From: Spongiimicrobium salis
Lineage (GTDB): Bacteria > Bacteroidota > Bacteroidia > Flavobacteriales > Flavobacteriaceae
Length of the DNA stretch: 64,000 nucleotides
Direction of reading: 5' to 3'
Assembly: GCF_043678055.1 (NCBI RefSeq)
Contig: NZ_JBHEQA010000002.1
Span: 186,001-250,000 of the forward strand
The position numbers were made by a program, and so were the translations under genes. Under the pieces are notes generated by a model that saw only the letters and a list, made by a program, of their open reading frames with translations, was not told the origin of the DNA and did no database searches. Positions 18,211 to 26,252 of the stretch are shown here, piece after piece; the first letter of the stretch is position 1, and each line of letters starts with the position of its first letter.

Positions 18211-18218
18211 TAGTTTTG
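18211..18218 (+). promoter_or_regulatory. Candidate -7 promoter element of PhoX-like gene
   Basis: TAGTTTTG is a full match to the Bacteroidota TAnnTTTG element, 31 bp before the ATG. The -33 region (CTG near 18189) is a poor match, which fits a promoter that needs an activator such as the one expected to bind the upstream repeats. Confidence 0.5.
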
Positions 18219-18248
18219 TGGAAACAATTAAAAAAATCTCAACTAATT

Positions 18249-19802
18249 ATGAAAATGTCAAAAAATGTATTGCTAAAAGCACTATGCCTGTCGGTTACCG
18301 GATTTATGGTCTACAGTTGTAACATCAACGATGGAATAGATATCTTTAATGATGGTGACGGGGACGGTGATGGAGAGCCAACCGAAGAAGGAACTATTTT
18401 TGAGAACAAATCCTCTTTAGAGCCTCTAGTAGCGATTCAATCCCAATTTAATTTTGTAGAAGCGTATTCATTGATCAGTTCAACTGATGTTTTGGATAAT
18501 GGTTTCCGTTTGGTAGGAGCCCAAGATGGAGCAGGCTTTTTAAGAGACGGGGATGGATATATGTATGTAGTAAATGGAGAGGATAACTACGCCGTATCCC
18601 GTATTCGTTTTGATAAAAATCTAAACCCTTTATCTGGAGATTATCTTTTAAATTCTGGAGTGGCCGATTTTGCCCGTCAGTGTTCTGGTACCATGTGGGA
18701 AGCCGCAATACATGGAGGTTCCCAAGACATTTTTCTTTCAGCTTCTGAAAGCTTTAACTTTGATGTTAAGGCCATAGATCCCCGTGTTGAAACACCTACA
18801 CCTACGGCCGATTTTGGCTTGGATGCCCTAGGGGAATTCTCTTGGGAAAATGCCGTTCCACTTCCTCGTAACGCTTATCCTGGTCAAACTGTAATTTTGG
18901 GTGGTGACGATGATTCTAGTGGATCCATGGGACAAATCACCTTGTATTACTCAGAAAATGGGGATGCTGATTTTAACGGTGGAGAAATCTATGTCCTTAA
19001 GGTAAAGGAAATTTCAGATGGTGCCGGAAACGTCATTCCCGTTCCTAGTGAAACTACCGTTTATGATGAGTCTAACTTAGACCGAGGAGCTACTTACGAA
19101 TTTGAATTCGTTAAAATAGAGAACGGGAGCGATTTAACTAAAAGTGAAATGGAAGATGCTTGTGTTGCCGTAAATGCGACAGCTTTTATGCGAGTTGAAG
19201 ATGTAGATTACCAAAAAGGTTCTGCGGACAACAATAGAAACGTATTTGTTGCGGTAACAGGAAGAGGCCCTGGAAGAGGCACCTTCAACGATTGGGGAAC
19301 GGCGTACAAACTAGAATTGGATGAAGATTCTCCTTTGACGGGAAGGTTGACACAGATCATCAGTGGGAACACAGATTCTAACAATCAAGATGGAAACTTG
19401 GCCGAGCTACAGAGTCCCGATAATATTACGGTAACGGAAAACTTCATTTACCTACAAGAAGATCCAAACTCTTTTGACAGAGGACATGCTGCTTACATCT
19501 ACCAGTCCGATTTAAATGGAAACAATATCAAGGTTGTTTTGGAAATGGTAGTACGTCAAGATTTAGATCCAACAGGAAGTACTGGATTGAGCGGGGAGTA
19601 TGGAGCTCTTGAAGATATCTCTGATAAAATTGGGGTTCCCAATACGTTCTTATTGAATCTACAACCACACTATTGGGAAAGCGATGATTTTAAGAACTTG
19701 GATGGTCATGATATGACCACACGTCCAGATGCCATTGCTCGCGGTGCACGCGAAGATGATCAAGGAGGACAGATCGTTCTTCTTCGTGGTCTTCCTAGAT
19801 AA
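18249..19802 (+). CDS. PhoX-like (DUF839) beta-propeller lipoprotein
   Basis: The 517-residue protein starts at MKMSKNVLLK (an in-frame TTG 33 bp upstream was rejected). A lipoprotein signal ends at VYSC, followed by an acidic Gly-Asp-rich linker (DGDGDGDGEPTEEG). The core resembles PhoX/DUF839: ATAFMRVEDVDY, VFVAVTGRG, then SPDNITVTENFIYLQEDP, the block in which PhoX carries calcium-site residues. PhoX enzymes are calcium-iron phosphatases induced by phosphate starvation. Enzyme activity is inferred; the repeats upstream support phosphate control. A strong terminator separates it from the peroxidase gene. Confidence 0.65.
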   Translation: MKMSKNVLLKALCLSVTGFMVYSCNINDGIDIFNDGDGDGDGEPTEEGTIFENKSSLEPLVAIQSQFNFVEAYSLISSTDVLDNGFRLVGAQDGAGFLRDGDGYMYVVNGEDNYAVSRIRFDKNLNPLSGDYLLNSGVADFARQCSGTMWEAAIHGGSQDIFLSASESFNFDVKAIDPRVETPTPTADFGLDALGEFSWENAVPLPRNAYPGQTVILGGDDDSSGSMGQITLYYSENGDADFNGGEIYVLKVKEISDGAGNVIPVPSETTVYDESNLDRGATYEFEFVKIENGSDLTKSEMEDACVAVNATAFMRVEDVDYQKGSADNNRNVFVAVTGRGPGRGTFNDWGTAYKLELDEDSPLTGRLTQIISGNTDSNNQDGNLAELQSPDNITVTENFIYLQEDPNSFDRGHAAYIYQSDLNGNNIKVVLEMVVRQDLDPTGSTGLSGEYGALEDISDKIGVPNTFLLNLQPHYWESDDFKNLDGHDMTTRPDAIARGAREDDQGGQIVLLRGLPR

Positions 19803-19820
19803 TGTATCCTATTCTTCTTT

Positions 19821-19860
19821 AAGACCTTCATTTTCGAATGGAGGTCTTTCCTATTTTTTT
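19821..19860 (+). terminator. Rho-independent terminator with TTCG tetraloop
   Basis: The arms 19821-19832 and 19837-19848 pair over 12 bp (one G-U wobble) around a TTCG tetraloop, followed by a T-rich tract to 19860. It ends the PhoX-like transcript 18 bp before the peroxidase ATG. Confidence 0.85.
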
Positions 19861-19877
19861 TAATTACTACTTTATAC

Positions 19878-21698
19878 ATGAAAATTCAAGTCTACAGTAT
19901 TCTCGTTTTTATTTTTTTATCCCTATTATCCTGTAAAAACCCTAAAGAAACCGTTGTTGCTAAAGAGAACGGACCCAATTGGGAGTACGCACAGCAGTTC
20001 TATGAAGAAAGCATGACCAAAGCGGTTTCTCTTATGGACTCTTTATCCAAAGTTGCTGTGGATAGTAAGGATGCCAAAGTCATTTTTACCAAAATAAGGC
20101 AGGAATTTAAAAAGGCAGAACCTTATGCCTCCTACCTGAATCCATCGGTAGGCCATCGGGCCAATGGGCCTGCTTTACCCGTTTTTACGGAAGATAGTGA
20201 AAGAGTATTATTTCCTATTGGATTACAAAAAATCGAAGAATCTATTTATGAAGGGGAAGTCAGCAATGACATTTTTCAGGAAGAAGTGTATTTGACCAAA
20301 GGGTTGATGGTCAATTTAGCCCGAAATATAAAGGATAGAAAAATAACCCCTGAACGTTTCTTTATAGCAACACACCAGCAATTGCTGAGGATTATAAGTC
20401 TTTCCATTTCAGGTTTTGATACTCCTGTAAGTCATTTGGGTTTTTCGGAAGCCATTGTTTCTCTAGAAGGCCTTCAAGAAGTGTATGATCATAGTATTCG
20501 ATATTTGTTGGATGCCAAAAACCCGGAATTGGATCAGGAATTCCATGACAACATTGAAAAAGCAGTAGATTTTATCGGGACCAATATGGATTTCGATACG
20601 TTTGATCGTTATACTTTTATACGGGATTATATGAACCCCATCACTAGAAATTGGGTTGAGATTCGAAAACAAAGTGGATTATGGGAAGGAGTAAACAACA
20701 AACCTTTTAATTTTGATGCGCCCACTTTTTTTGAAGTGGATGCCTTTAATACGACCTATTTTACCTCAATAACCAATAGAAAAGGAAATGCCGCACAGCT
20801 AGAGTTAGGGGAAAAATTATTTTTTGACCCTAACATTTCTGAAGGTGGAAAAATCTCCTGTGCCACCTGCCACATACCCGGCAAGACCTATGCCGATGCC
20901 ATGGTGACCAATATGGATAATGGAGGAAATCCATTACAGAGAAATACCCCTACTTTAATAAATTCTGCCTTGCAAAAATCTTTCTTTTGGGATGGCAGAG
21001 CCGAAGACCTGCTAGCACAGATATCATCGGTTTTTACCAATGATAAAGAGTTCAATACCGGAGTCCATCGATTTTCAAGTGAGATCATGATCGATTCTAG
21101 TTATACTCAACTTTTCGATGAAGCCTATGGAGGAATATCCAACAGGAATTTAGATATTATAAAGGCCTTATCTGCATATATTACGACATTAAATGCCTTT
21201 AATTCCAAGTTCGATAGAAATATCCGTGCTGAAGAAGATACCTTTACGGAAGAGGAGAAACTAGGACTTAATATTTTTATGGGGAAAGGCTTATGTGCTA
21301 CCTGTCATTTTATGCCTTTGACCAATGGAACGGTACCTCCATTTTTTACGGAAACCGAAAAAGAAGTAATAGGTGTTCCGGAAACTGCCGAGAATCTAAA
21401 ACTCGATGACGATTTGGGCTTTTATTGGAGATGGGAACAGGACATCCATAAGGGAATGTTCAAAACACCAACAGTACGAAACGCGGAACTTACGGCCCCT
21501 TATATGCACAATGGAGTATATGAAACTCTAAAACAAGTCATGGATTTTTACAACAAAGGCGGTGGAGGTGGAATGGGCTTTGATCTAGAGCATCAAACCT
21601 TACCTTTTGACGAGTTAAACCTTTCGGATGAAGAGCAAAAGGCATTGATCGCTTTTATTAAGACATTGACCGATACGGAAATTGCGGCCGCATATTAA
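19878..21698 (+). CDS. Di-heme cytochrome c peroxidase (MauG-type) lipoprotein with N-terminal helical domain
   Basis: A 606-residue lipoprotein (signal ending LLSC). Residues about 30-270 form a mostly helical extension with the phrase VGHRANGPALPVF, reminiscent of imelysin-type periplasmic domains. Residues 300-600 are a bacterial di-heme peroxidase with two CATCH heme motifs (in SCATCHIPGKTY and LCATCHFMPLT), the FFWDGRAEDL block and the late PYMHNG motif. It would reduce hydrogen peroxide or oxidise a periplasmic partner. It follows the PhoX-like gene but behind a terminator. Its stop overlaps the convergent TIGR02757 gene by 4 bp. Confidence 0.85.
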   Translation: MKIQVYSILVFIFLSLLSCKNPKETVVAKENGPNWEYAQQFYEESMTKAVSLMDSLSKVAVDSKDAKVIFTKIRQEFKKAEPYASYLNPSVGHRANGPALPVFTEDSERVLFPIGLQKIEESIYEGEVSNDIFQEEVYLTKGLMVNLARNIKDRKITPERFFIATHQQLLRIISLSISGFDTPVSHLGFSEAIVSLEGLQEVYDHSIRYLLDAKNPELDQEFHDNIEKAVDFIGTNMDFDTFDRYTFIRDYMNPITRNWVEIRKQSGLWEGVNNKPFNFDAPTFFEVDAFNTTYFTSITNRKGNAAQLELGEKLFFDPNISEGGKISCATCHIPGKTYADAMVTNMDNGGNPLQRNTPTLINSALQKSFFWDGRAEDLLAQISSVFTNDKEFNTGVHRFSSEIMIDSSYTQLFDEAYGGISNRNLDIIKALSAYITTLNAFNSKFDRNIRAEEDTFTEEEKLGLNIFMGKGLCATCHFMPLTNGTVPPFFTETEKEVIGVPETAENLKLDDDLGFYWRWEQDIHKGMFKTPTVRNAELTAPYMHNGVYETLKQVMDFYNKGGGGGMGFDLEHQTLPFDELNLSDEEQKALIAFIKTLTDTEIAAAY

Positions 21699-22459
21699 AA
21701 TTTTTCAAAAACCCCTAATCCAAAAAGAGCAAAGTCATATTTTACAGGGTCTGTAGCATCTAATTTTCGCAAATTGGTATCCAATTCCAAGAGGGCTTTG
21801 GCATCGTTTTGCTTTCTTTGGAGCAGTCCTAACTTTCGGGCTACATTCCCAGAATGAACATCTAAAGGACAGGAAAGCACAGCTGGAGAAATGGATTTCC
21901 AAAGTCCAAAATCTACCCCTGTACTATTGTCTCGGACCATCCATCGAAGAAACATATTGATGCGTTTGGCCGCAGAACCTTTTGCAGGATCCGAAATGTG
22001 TTTCGTGGTTCGCAAAGGGTGAGGCAATTCAAAGAATAGCTGTTTAAAATTGCTAATACCCGCCTGGATGGAGTTTTGGCGAACTCCTTTGGCAAAGACC
22101 GCTTCCAAGCCTTGGTGCTTGTTATAGATATGTCGAAGGCTTTGTATAAAATAGCGTAAATCGGTTGCATTGAAGGTGCGGTGTACAAAATGCTCCAGCG
22201 TCTCCAGGTCTTGTGCACTATGATTCATGATAAAATCCGAAGGGGAATGATCAAAAAGTTCCATTAAACGATGCGCATTATTAATGATACTTTTGCGATT
22301 TCCCCAAGCAATGGTAGCCGTTAAAAATGCACTGATTTCAATATCTTTTTTTACCGTGAATTGGTGAGGAATCTGTATAGGGTCGCTCTCCAAAAACTTG
22401 GGATGATTGTATTGGGCCACCTTGGCCTCTAAAAATTCTTTTAATTCATTTTTGGTCAT
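21695..22459 (-). CDS. TIGR02757 (DUF2400) family protein
   Basis: A 254-residue soluble protein recognised as TIGR02757, a family of unknown function found mainly in Bacteroidota. Diagnostic blocks are IEISAFLTATIAWGNRKSI, KRINMFLRWMVRDNSTGVDFG and LDVHSGNVARKLGL. The last block and the helical character recall helix-hairpin-helix DNA glycosylases, but no catalytic role is established. It overlaps the CPBP protease gene by 4 bp and is translationally coupled to it. Confidence 0.85.
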   Translation of the reverse strand: MTKNELKEFLEAKVAQYNHPKFLESDPIQIPHQFTVKKDIEISAFLTATIAWGNRKSIINNAHRLMELFDHSPSDFIMNHSAQDLETLEHFVHRTFNATDLRYFIQSLRHIYNKHQGLEAVFAKGVRQNSIQAGISNFKQLFFELPHPLRTTKHISDPAKGSAAKRINMFLRWMVRDNSTGVDFGLWKSISPAVLSCPLDVHSGNVARKLGLLQRKQNDAKALLELDTNLRKLDATDPVKYDFALFGLGVFEKF

Positions 22460-23013
22460 ACGGCAGGAATATCCATCACTTTAGTGAGTAATAGCGGAAT
22501 CATTAATATCCCATTATGGGAGGCATGTAGTAGTATGGACCATCTGAGTCCCAACTTTACACGGATATAACCTAAGAAAAAGCCCATAATTAATTGTGGG
22601 GCAACCAAGAGTGGTGCCATCAATAATGCGGGTAGGGAGAATTCAAAATTAAAGAAATGGACAAAACCAAATAGAATGGCGGATGCATAAAAATAGAAAC
22701 GAAAATGCGGGTGATGTTTAAAAAAAATCAATGGACCTCTAAAAAAGAGTTCTTCAAGCAAAGGGGCCGCAATAACGATTAAGAAGAAGATGATCAAAGG
22801 AGAGTAAGAATCCATAAGGCTTTCCGATGCGTGATCCCCCATATCCAATTCCAAAAGTGTGATCAACCCTTCATTGAGTACAACAATTCCAATACCAAAA
22901 AAAAGATTTAAGGACAGCAAACTAAAGAATATACGGGCTTTATATGCAGGTGTTGCGTCCTTATAGGTTTTATAAACCGGATTTTTTATGAATTTCCAAA
23001 CGTTTTTTAGCAC
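22456..23013 (-). CDS. CPBP intramembrane metalloprotease (Abi/CAAX family)
   Basis: A 185-residue integral membrane protein with about five helices. CPBP motifs are EELFFRGP (motif 1, paired Glu and Arg) and, near the end, HASHNGILM (motif 3 His), with an intermediate FGFVHFFNF (motif 2 His). These form the glutamate-histidine active site of CAAX-prenyl-type proteases. The substrate is unknown. It is one base from the ABC ATPase gene and overlaps TIGR02757, forming a three-gene unit. Confidence 0.85.
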   Translation of the reverse strand: MLKNVWKFIKNPVYKTYKDATPAYKARIFFSLLSLNLFFGIGIVVLNEGLITLLELDMGDHASESLMDSYSPLIIFFLIVIAAPLLEELFFRGPLIFFKHHPHFRFYFYASAILFGFVHFFNFEFSLPALLMAPLLVAPQLIMGFFLGYIRVKLGLRWSILLHASHNGILMIPLLLTKVMDIPAV

Positions 23014-23014
23014 T

Positions 23015-23677
23015 TTAATAAGGTATTAAGCCGTCAATCATGGTTAGTTTTCGATCGGCCATATCTGCCAATTCTTTATTATGGGTCACGATAACGAAGG
23101 TTTGCCCAAAAGTATCGCGCAATTCAAAAAATAACCGATGTAGGTTATCGGCACTTTCCGAATCTAAATTTCCACTGGGTTCATCTGCAAAAATAATGGA
23201 AGGATTATTGATCAATGCCCTTGCAACGGCAACGCGTTGTTGTTCCCCCCCGGAAAGTTCATTCGGTTTATGATCGTATCGATCAGACAAGCCTAGAAAA
23301 TCCAATAGTTCTTTGGCTCTTTTTTCAGCATTTGACTTAGGCGTTTTTTTAATAAATGCCGGAATACATACATTTTCTAAAGCGGTAAACTCGGGAAGTA
23401 ATTGATGAAACTGAAAAATGAAACCAATATGTTCATTCCTAAACTTTGCCAAGTCTTTATCAGAGAGTGTAGTGACGTCCGTATTATTAATGGAAATGGT
23501 ACTATCGTTTTTGTTGGATTGCACATCTAAAGTACCTAATATTTGTAATAAAGTGGTTTTTCCCGCTCCGGAAGAACCTACTATAGCAACTACTTCTCCC
23601 TTTTTAATGTGGAGGTCAACACCCTTTAGCACTTGAAGTTTTCCGTAAAACTTTTGAATGTTATTTGCTTTGATCAT
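23015..23677 (-). CDS. ABC transporter ATP-binding protein, LolD/MacB type
   Basis: A 220-residue ATPase with Walker A GSSGAGKTT, Q-loop in FIFQFHQLLPEFTALENV, signature LSGGEQQRVA, Walker B IIFADEPSGNLD and the switch VTHNKELA. The FQFHQLLPEF and PSGNLD phrases place it in the LolD/MacB/FtsE group that serves lipoprotein release or efflux complexes. Its membrane partner is not adjacent, which is common for the LolD-type ATPase in Bacteroidota. It heads the three-gene minus-strand unit. Confidence 0.88.
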   Translation of the reverse strand: MIKANNIQKFYGKLQVLKGVDLHIKKGEVVAIVGSSGAGKTTLLQILGTLDVQSNKNDSTISINNTDVTTLSDKDLAKFRNEHIGFIFQFHQLLPEFTALENVCIPAFIKKTPKSNAEKRAKELLDFLGLSDRYDHKPNELSGGEQQRVAVARALINNPSIIFADEPSGNLDSESADNLHRLFFELRDTFGQTFVIVTHNKELADMADRKLTMIDGLIPY

Positions 23678-23994
23678 TCCCGACTCCCGATTTTAGAGGA
23701 TGAAAGTAAACATTAGGGAAGACATGACAAAACCTAAGTATTGGGAATACACCATGTTTTTCGTTGCGATAGTAATTATTTATAGTATTGTAAGACTTAT
23801 CTAGAGTGAATACTATAATGTGCTCTATAAATTAACTATTTTTAACAAAATTTTAAAAACAAACAAATAGCAGATAACATCATTTCTTAAACGACCCGCT
23901 AAGAGGGTTATAGTGCAAGAAAGTAGTTCGGGGCAGTTTTGAAAAAGGTTGTAGTATTTTCAAAAAAATAACAACAAGCAATAAATAAAGAAGT
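23678..23994. other. Intergenic region before folE
   Basis: This 317-bp divergent region contains one small membrane-peptide ORF (23700-23804, listed separately). The rest is AT-rich with no clear consensus promoter. Confidence 0.5.
23700..23804 (+). CDS. Putative single-span membrane microprotein (34 aa)
   Basis: An ATG-started frame of 34 residues: a charged N-terminus (MKVNIREDMTKPKYWEYT) followed by one hydrophobic helix MFFVAIVIIYSIVRLI. The distribution of charged residues before the helix is that of a real membrane microprotein, but no conservation can be shown here. An internal ATG at 23724 would give 26 residues. Confidence 0.35.
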   Translation: MKVNIREDMTKPKYWEYTMFFVAIVIIYSIVRLI

Positions 23995-24591
23995 ATGTCT
24001 TATAGAAATTTAGAAGAATATAACATAGAAGTAACCGATGAAGTACGGGAAAACTATTCTTCTATTATTACTGGCATTGGAGAGAATGTTGATCGAGAGG
24101 GATTATTGAAAACCCCGGAACGCGCAGCCAAGGCCATGCAATTTTTAACACAAGGGTATGAACAAAATGCCGTTGAAATTCTAAAGGGAGCTATGTTCCA
24201 GGAAGATTATGACGATATGGTCATTATTAAGGATATTGAACTATATTCTTTGTGCGAGCATCATATGTTGCCCTTTTTTGGAAAGGCGCATGTAGCTTAT
24301 ATCCCCAATGGACATATTGTTGGATTAAGTAAGATACCTAGAGTAGTAGATGTATTTGCTAGACGATTGCAAGTTCAGGAACGATTGACCCACGATATTT
24401 TGGAATGTATCAATAATACCCTCAATCCCAAAGGAGTTGCGGTCGTAATTGAAGCCTCACATATGTGTATGATGATGCGTGGAGTGCAAAAACAAAATTC
24501 AGTGACCACTACCTCAGGTTTTAGAGGTCAATTTGAGAAGATAGAAACAAGAAACGAATTTTTGAAGTTGATTAGCTCAAGTTTATCCTAA
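23995..24591 (+). CDS. folE: GTP cyclohydrolase I
   Basis: A 198-residue enzyme catalysing GTP to 7,8-dihydroneopterin triphosphate, the first step of folate and pterin synthesis. Zinc ligands and active-site residues are seen in YSLCEHHMLPFFGKAHVAYIP and in HMCMMMRGVQKQNSVTTTSGFRG; the start MSYRNLEEYN leads directly into the family N-terminal helix. It is a single-gene unit ending in a hairpin terminator. No other folate gene is nearby. Confidence 0.95.
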   Translation: MSYRNLEEYNIEVTDEVRENYSSIITGIGENVDREGLLKTPERAAKAMQFLTQGYEQNAVEILKGAMFQEDYDDMVIIKDIELYSLCEHHMLPFFGKAHVAYIPNGHIVGLSKIPRVVDVFARRLQVQERLTHDILECINNTLNPKGVAVVIEASHMCMMMRGVQKQNSVTTTSGFRGQFEKIETRNEFLKLISSSLS

Positions 24592-24599
24592 AAAATGGT

Positions 24600-24628
24600 A
24601 CTTATTAAGAAAGAAATAAGTTTTTTTT
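24600..24628 (+). terminator. Terminator after folE
   Basis: The arms 24600-24606 and 24615-24621 form a 7-bp AT-rich stem with an 8-nt loop, followed directly by a run of eight T. The position 8 bp after the folE stop supports a terminator. Confidence 0.6.
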
Positions 24629-24704
24629 AATAAAAATTAACTTTTCGTGTAACATTTTTGGATTTCCAGAGTCTTTAAAGTAGATAGCCATAAAACCTTA
24701 GCGA

Positions 24705-25166
24705 ATGAAAAACTTTGTTGTATTGATCGGCATGCTGTTCACCTTGTTTACATTCGCCCAAGAAAGCCTTGATTTAGATGCTTTTGACGGGTTGGATTGT
24801 ACTATTGGAGTGACTATAAATATTATAAAATCCGAAGACCATAAAATGGCTATTTCAGGCGATAAGAAAATTGTTGAAGGTCTCAAATGGGAAATTTTGG
24901 ACAATAATCTGATGCTACAACCTGCGAAAGAAGACATCGATTATAGTGAGGTAACCATTACCCTATACACCCCCTCTATTCGCCTCCTTTCCATGACCAA
25001 TGGAGGAATTGTTACTTTGGATAATAATTTTGACAGAATCCGTGATTTCACGGCCAAAGCGGATTATGAAGCTATTATCGACTTATCTGATGTAAAATTC
25101 GTGAATTTGGTAACCCGTTCTACCAATGGGGGGGAAATCCGGTATAACTATTCCGATCACCTTTGA
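24705..25166 (+). CDS. Exported GIN-domain (DUF2807-like) protein
   Basis: A 153-residue protein with a signal peptide (MKNFVVLIGMLFTLFTFAQ). The repeating short beta-strand pattern, with VTINIIKSEDHKMAISGDKKI, LLSMTNGGIVTLDN and TRSTNGGEIRYNY, matches the head-GIN/DUF2807 right-handed beta-helix found in exported Bacteroidota proteins. It is shorter than typical members (about 220 residues), so part of the domain may be missing. The role is unknown. It is followed 55 bp later by a small membrane protein. Confidence 0.65.
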   Translation: MKNFVVLIGMLFTLFTFAQESLDLDAFDGLDCTIGVTINIIKSEDHKMAISGDKKIVEGLKWEILDNNLMLQPAKEDIDYSEVTITLYTPSIRLLSMTNGGIVTLDNNFDRIRDFTAKADYEAIIDLSDVKFVNLVTRSTNGGEIRYNYSDHL

Positions 25167-25221
25167 TTCTTCCTGTGGTCAAAACACTTTTTTTCTTTGC
25201 GTTTAATCCTTATTTTTAATC

Positions 25222-25521
25222 ATGGATAAAAATAAAGATCACAAAATTAGAAACTTATTTCTAAGCTTGTTATTCGATGCTTTGGGAATGGCTTCCTTTA
25301 TCATTCCGGGTATAGGCGAGTTTTCAGATGTCATTTGGGCACCCTTGTCGGGTTGGTTAATGACACGCTTGTACAAAGGAAAAATTGGTCAAATAGCCGG
25401 AGTTGTAACCTTTGTAGAGGAACTAATGCCAGGATTGGATGTTGTTCCTACCTTTACCATTATGTGGTTGTATACTTATGTTTTTAACAAGACAAAAAAG
25501 GGAAAGGTGATCGAGGCATAA
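25222..25521 (+). CDS. Small membrane protein of unknown function
   Basis: A 99-residue protein with two to three hydrophobic segments (about 12-32, 38-50 and 76-92) and conserved-looking Gly/Pro phrases FIIPGIGEFSDVIWAPLSGW and EELMPGLDVVPTFTIMW. It is recognisable as a widespread Flavobacteriaceae hypothetical protein without a named family. Its stop lies 4 bp from the stop of the convergent methyltransferase gene. Confidence 0.7.
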   Translation: MDKNKDHKIRNLFLSLLFDALGMASFIIPGIGEFSDVIWAPLSGWLMTRLYKGKIGQIAGVVTFVEELMPGLDVVPTFTIMWLYTYVFNKTKKGKVIEA

Positions 25522-25525
25522 TACC

Positions 25526-26245
25526 TTAAGCACTTTCTGCCTGAACCAGCATTCTAAACCAAGGTTTTTTCTTTACCGCATATTGCTTTAATGCGGACTG
25601 CTCTAGTATTGTTTGCATTTCCTGAATGGTAAAAGCCCGTTGTATGGCAAGGAGACCATCCCGTTTTGCCATATTTGAAATGGGAAGAATGAGATGGGAG
25701 ATTTTAAAGAGGTAATAGGCTAGACGACTTCGATATAGTTCACTGAAAAAAAACATTCTTTTGCCTTCAGAAGCTATTTTTTTCAGGAACGATACCAATA
25801 GATCGTCTTTAAAGTGATACATAAAATGACTGCTAATGACCAAGTCGCAAGCAGGAAGTTTAAAACCCTCATTTAGGATATCGGCAGTAATGTATTGGAT
25901 ATGCTCTGGCCTTAGGTTATGGGCTTTGGCATGCGCAATACTTTGAGCGTTTCCATCAATGCCGATATAGGTAGCGGAAATGGTATTTTTTTCTAACTTT
26001 TTGGCAATGGCAAGGATACAGTCCCCACCTCCACATCCTAAATCTACAATGGTGATAGGGCGTCCGTTACCATTGTTTTTGGCATAGGATAGTACTGCAT
26101 TTCCCAATTGCCTGTGATTTCCAAAAAGACTATTGATCCACTTTAAACTTTTCAAGGTTTCATGCAGCGAATTTCCGGATAATTCCAAATTATCCAGTTG
26201 CTCCTTTTTATGCGATCGTTTCTTTAAATTCAAGGGCAATCCCAA
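25526..26245 (-). CDS. Class I SAM-dependent methyltransferase
   Basis: A 239-residue enzyme. The SAM-binding motif I is VDLGCGGGD near residue 72, followed by motif II around YIGIDGNAQSI and motif IV ACDLVISSHFMYHF. No ATG precedes the domain; TTG at 26245 is the most likely start. The substrate is unknown, though the architecture resembles UbiE/small-molecule methyltransferases. It is 7 bp downstream of the tandem DUF302 lipoprotein gene, so the two form an operon. Confidence 0.82.
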   Translation of the reverse strand: MGLPLNLKKRSHKKEQLDNLELSGNSLHETLKSLKWINSLFGNHRQLGNAVLSYAKNNGNGRPITIVDLGCGGGDCILAIAKKLEKNTISATYIGIDGNAQSIAHAKAHNLRPEHIQYITADILNEGFKLPACDLVISSHFMYHFKDDLLVSFLKKIASEGKRMFFFSELYRSRLAYYLFKISHLILPISNMAKRDGLLAIQRAFTIQEMQTILEQSALKQYAVKKKPWFRMLVQAESA

Positions 26246-26252
26246 TGGCGTA

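Larger units (their letters stand above)
17936..18248. other. Intergenic control region of PhoX-like gene
   Basis: A 313-bp stretch with no credible ORF. Its left half is AT-rich and featureless. The right half contains the 11-bp-phased TTAA repeats and the candidate promoter listed separately. Confidence 0.6.
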
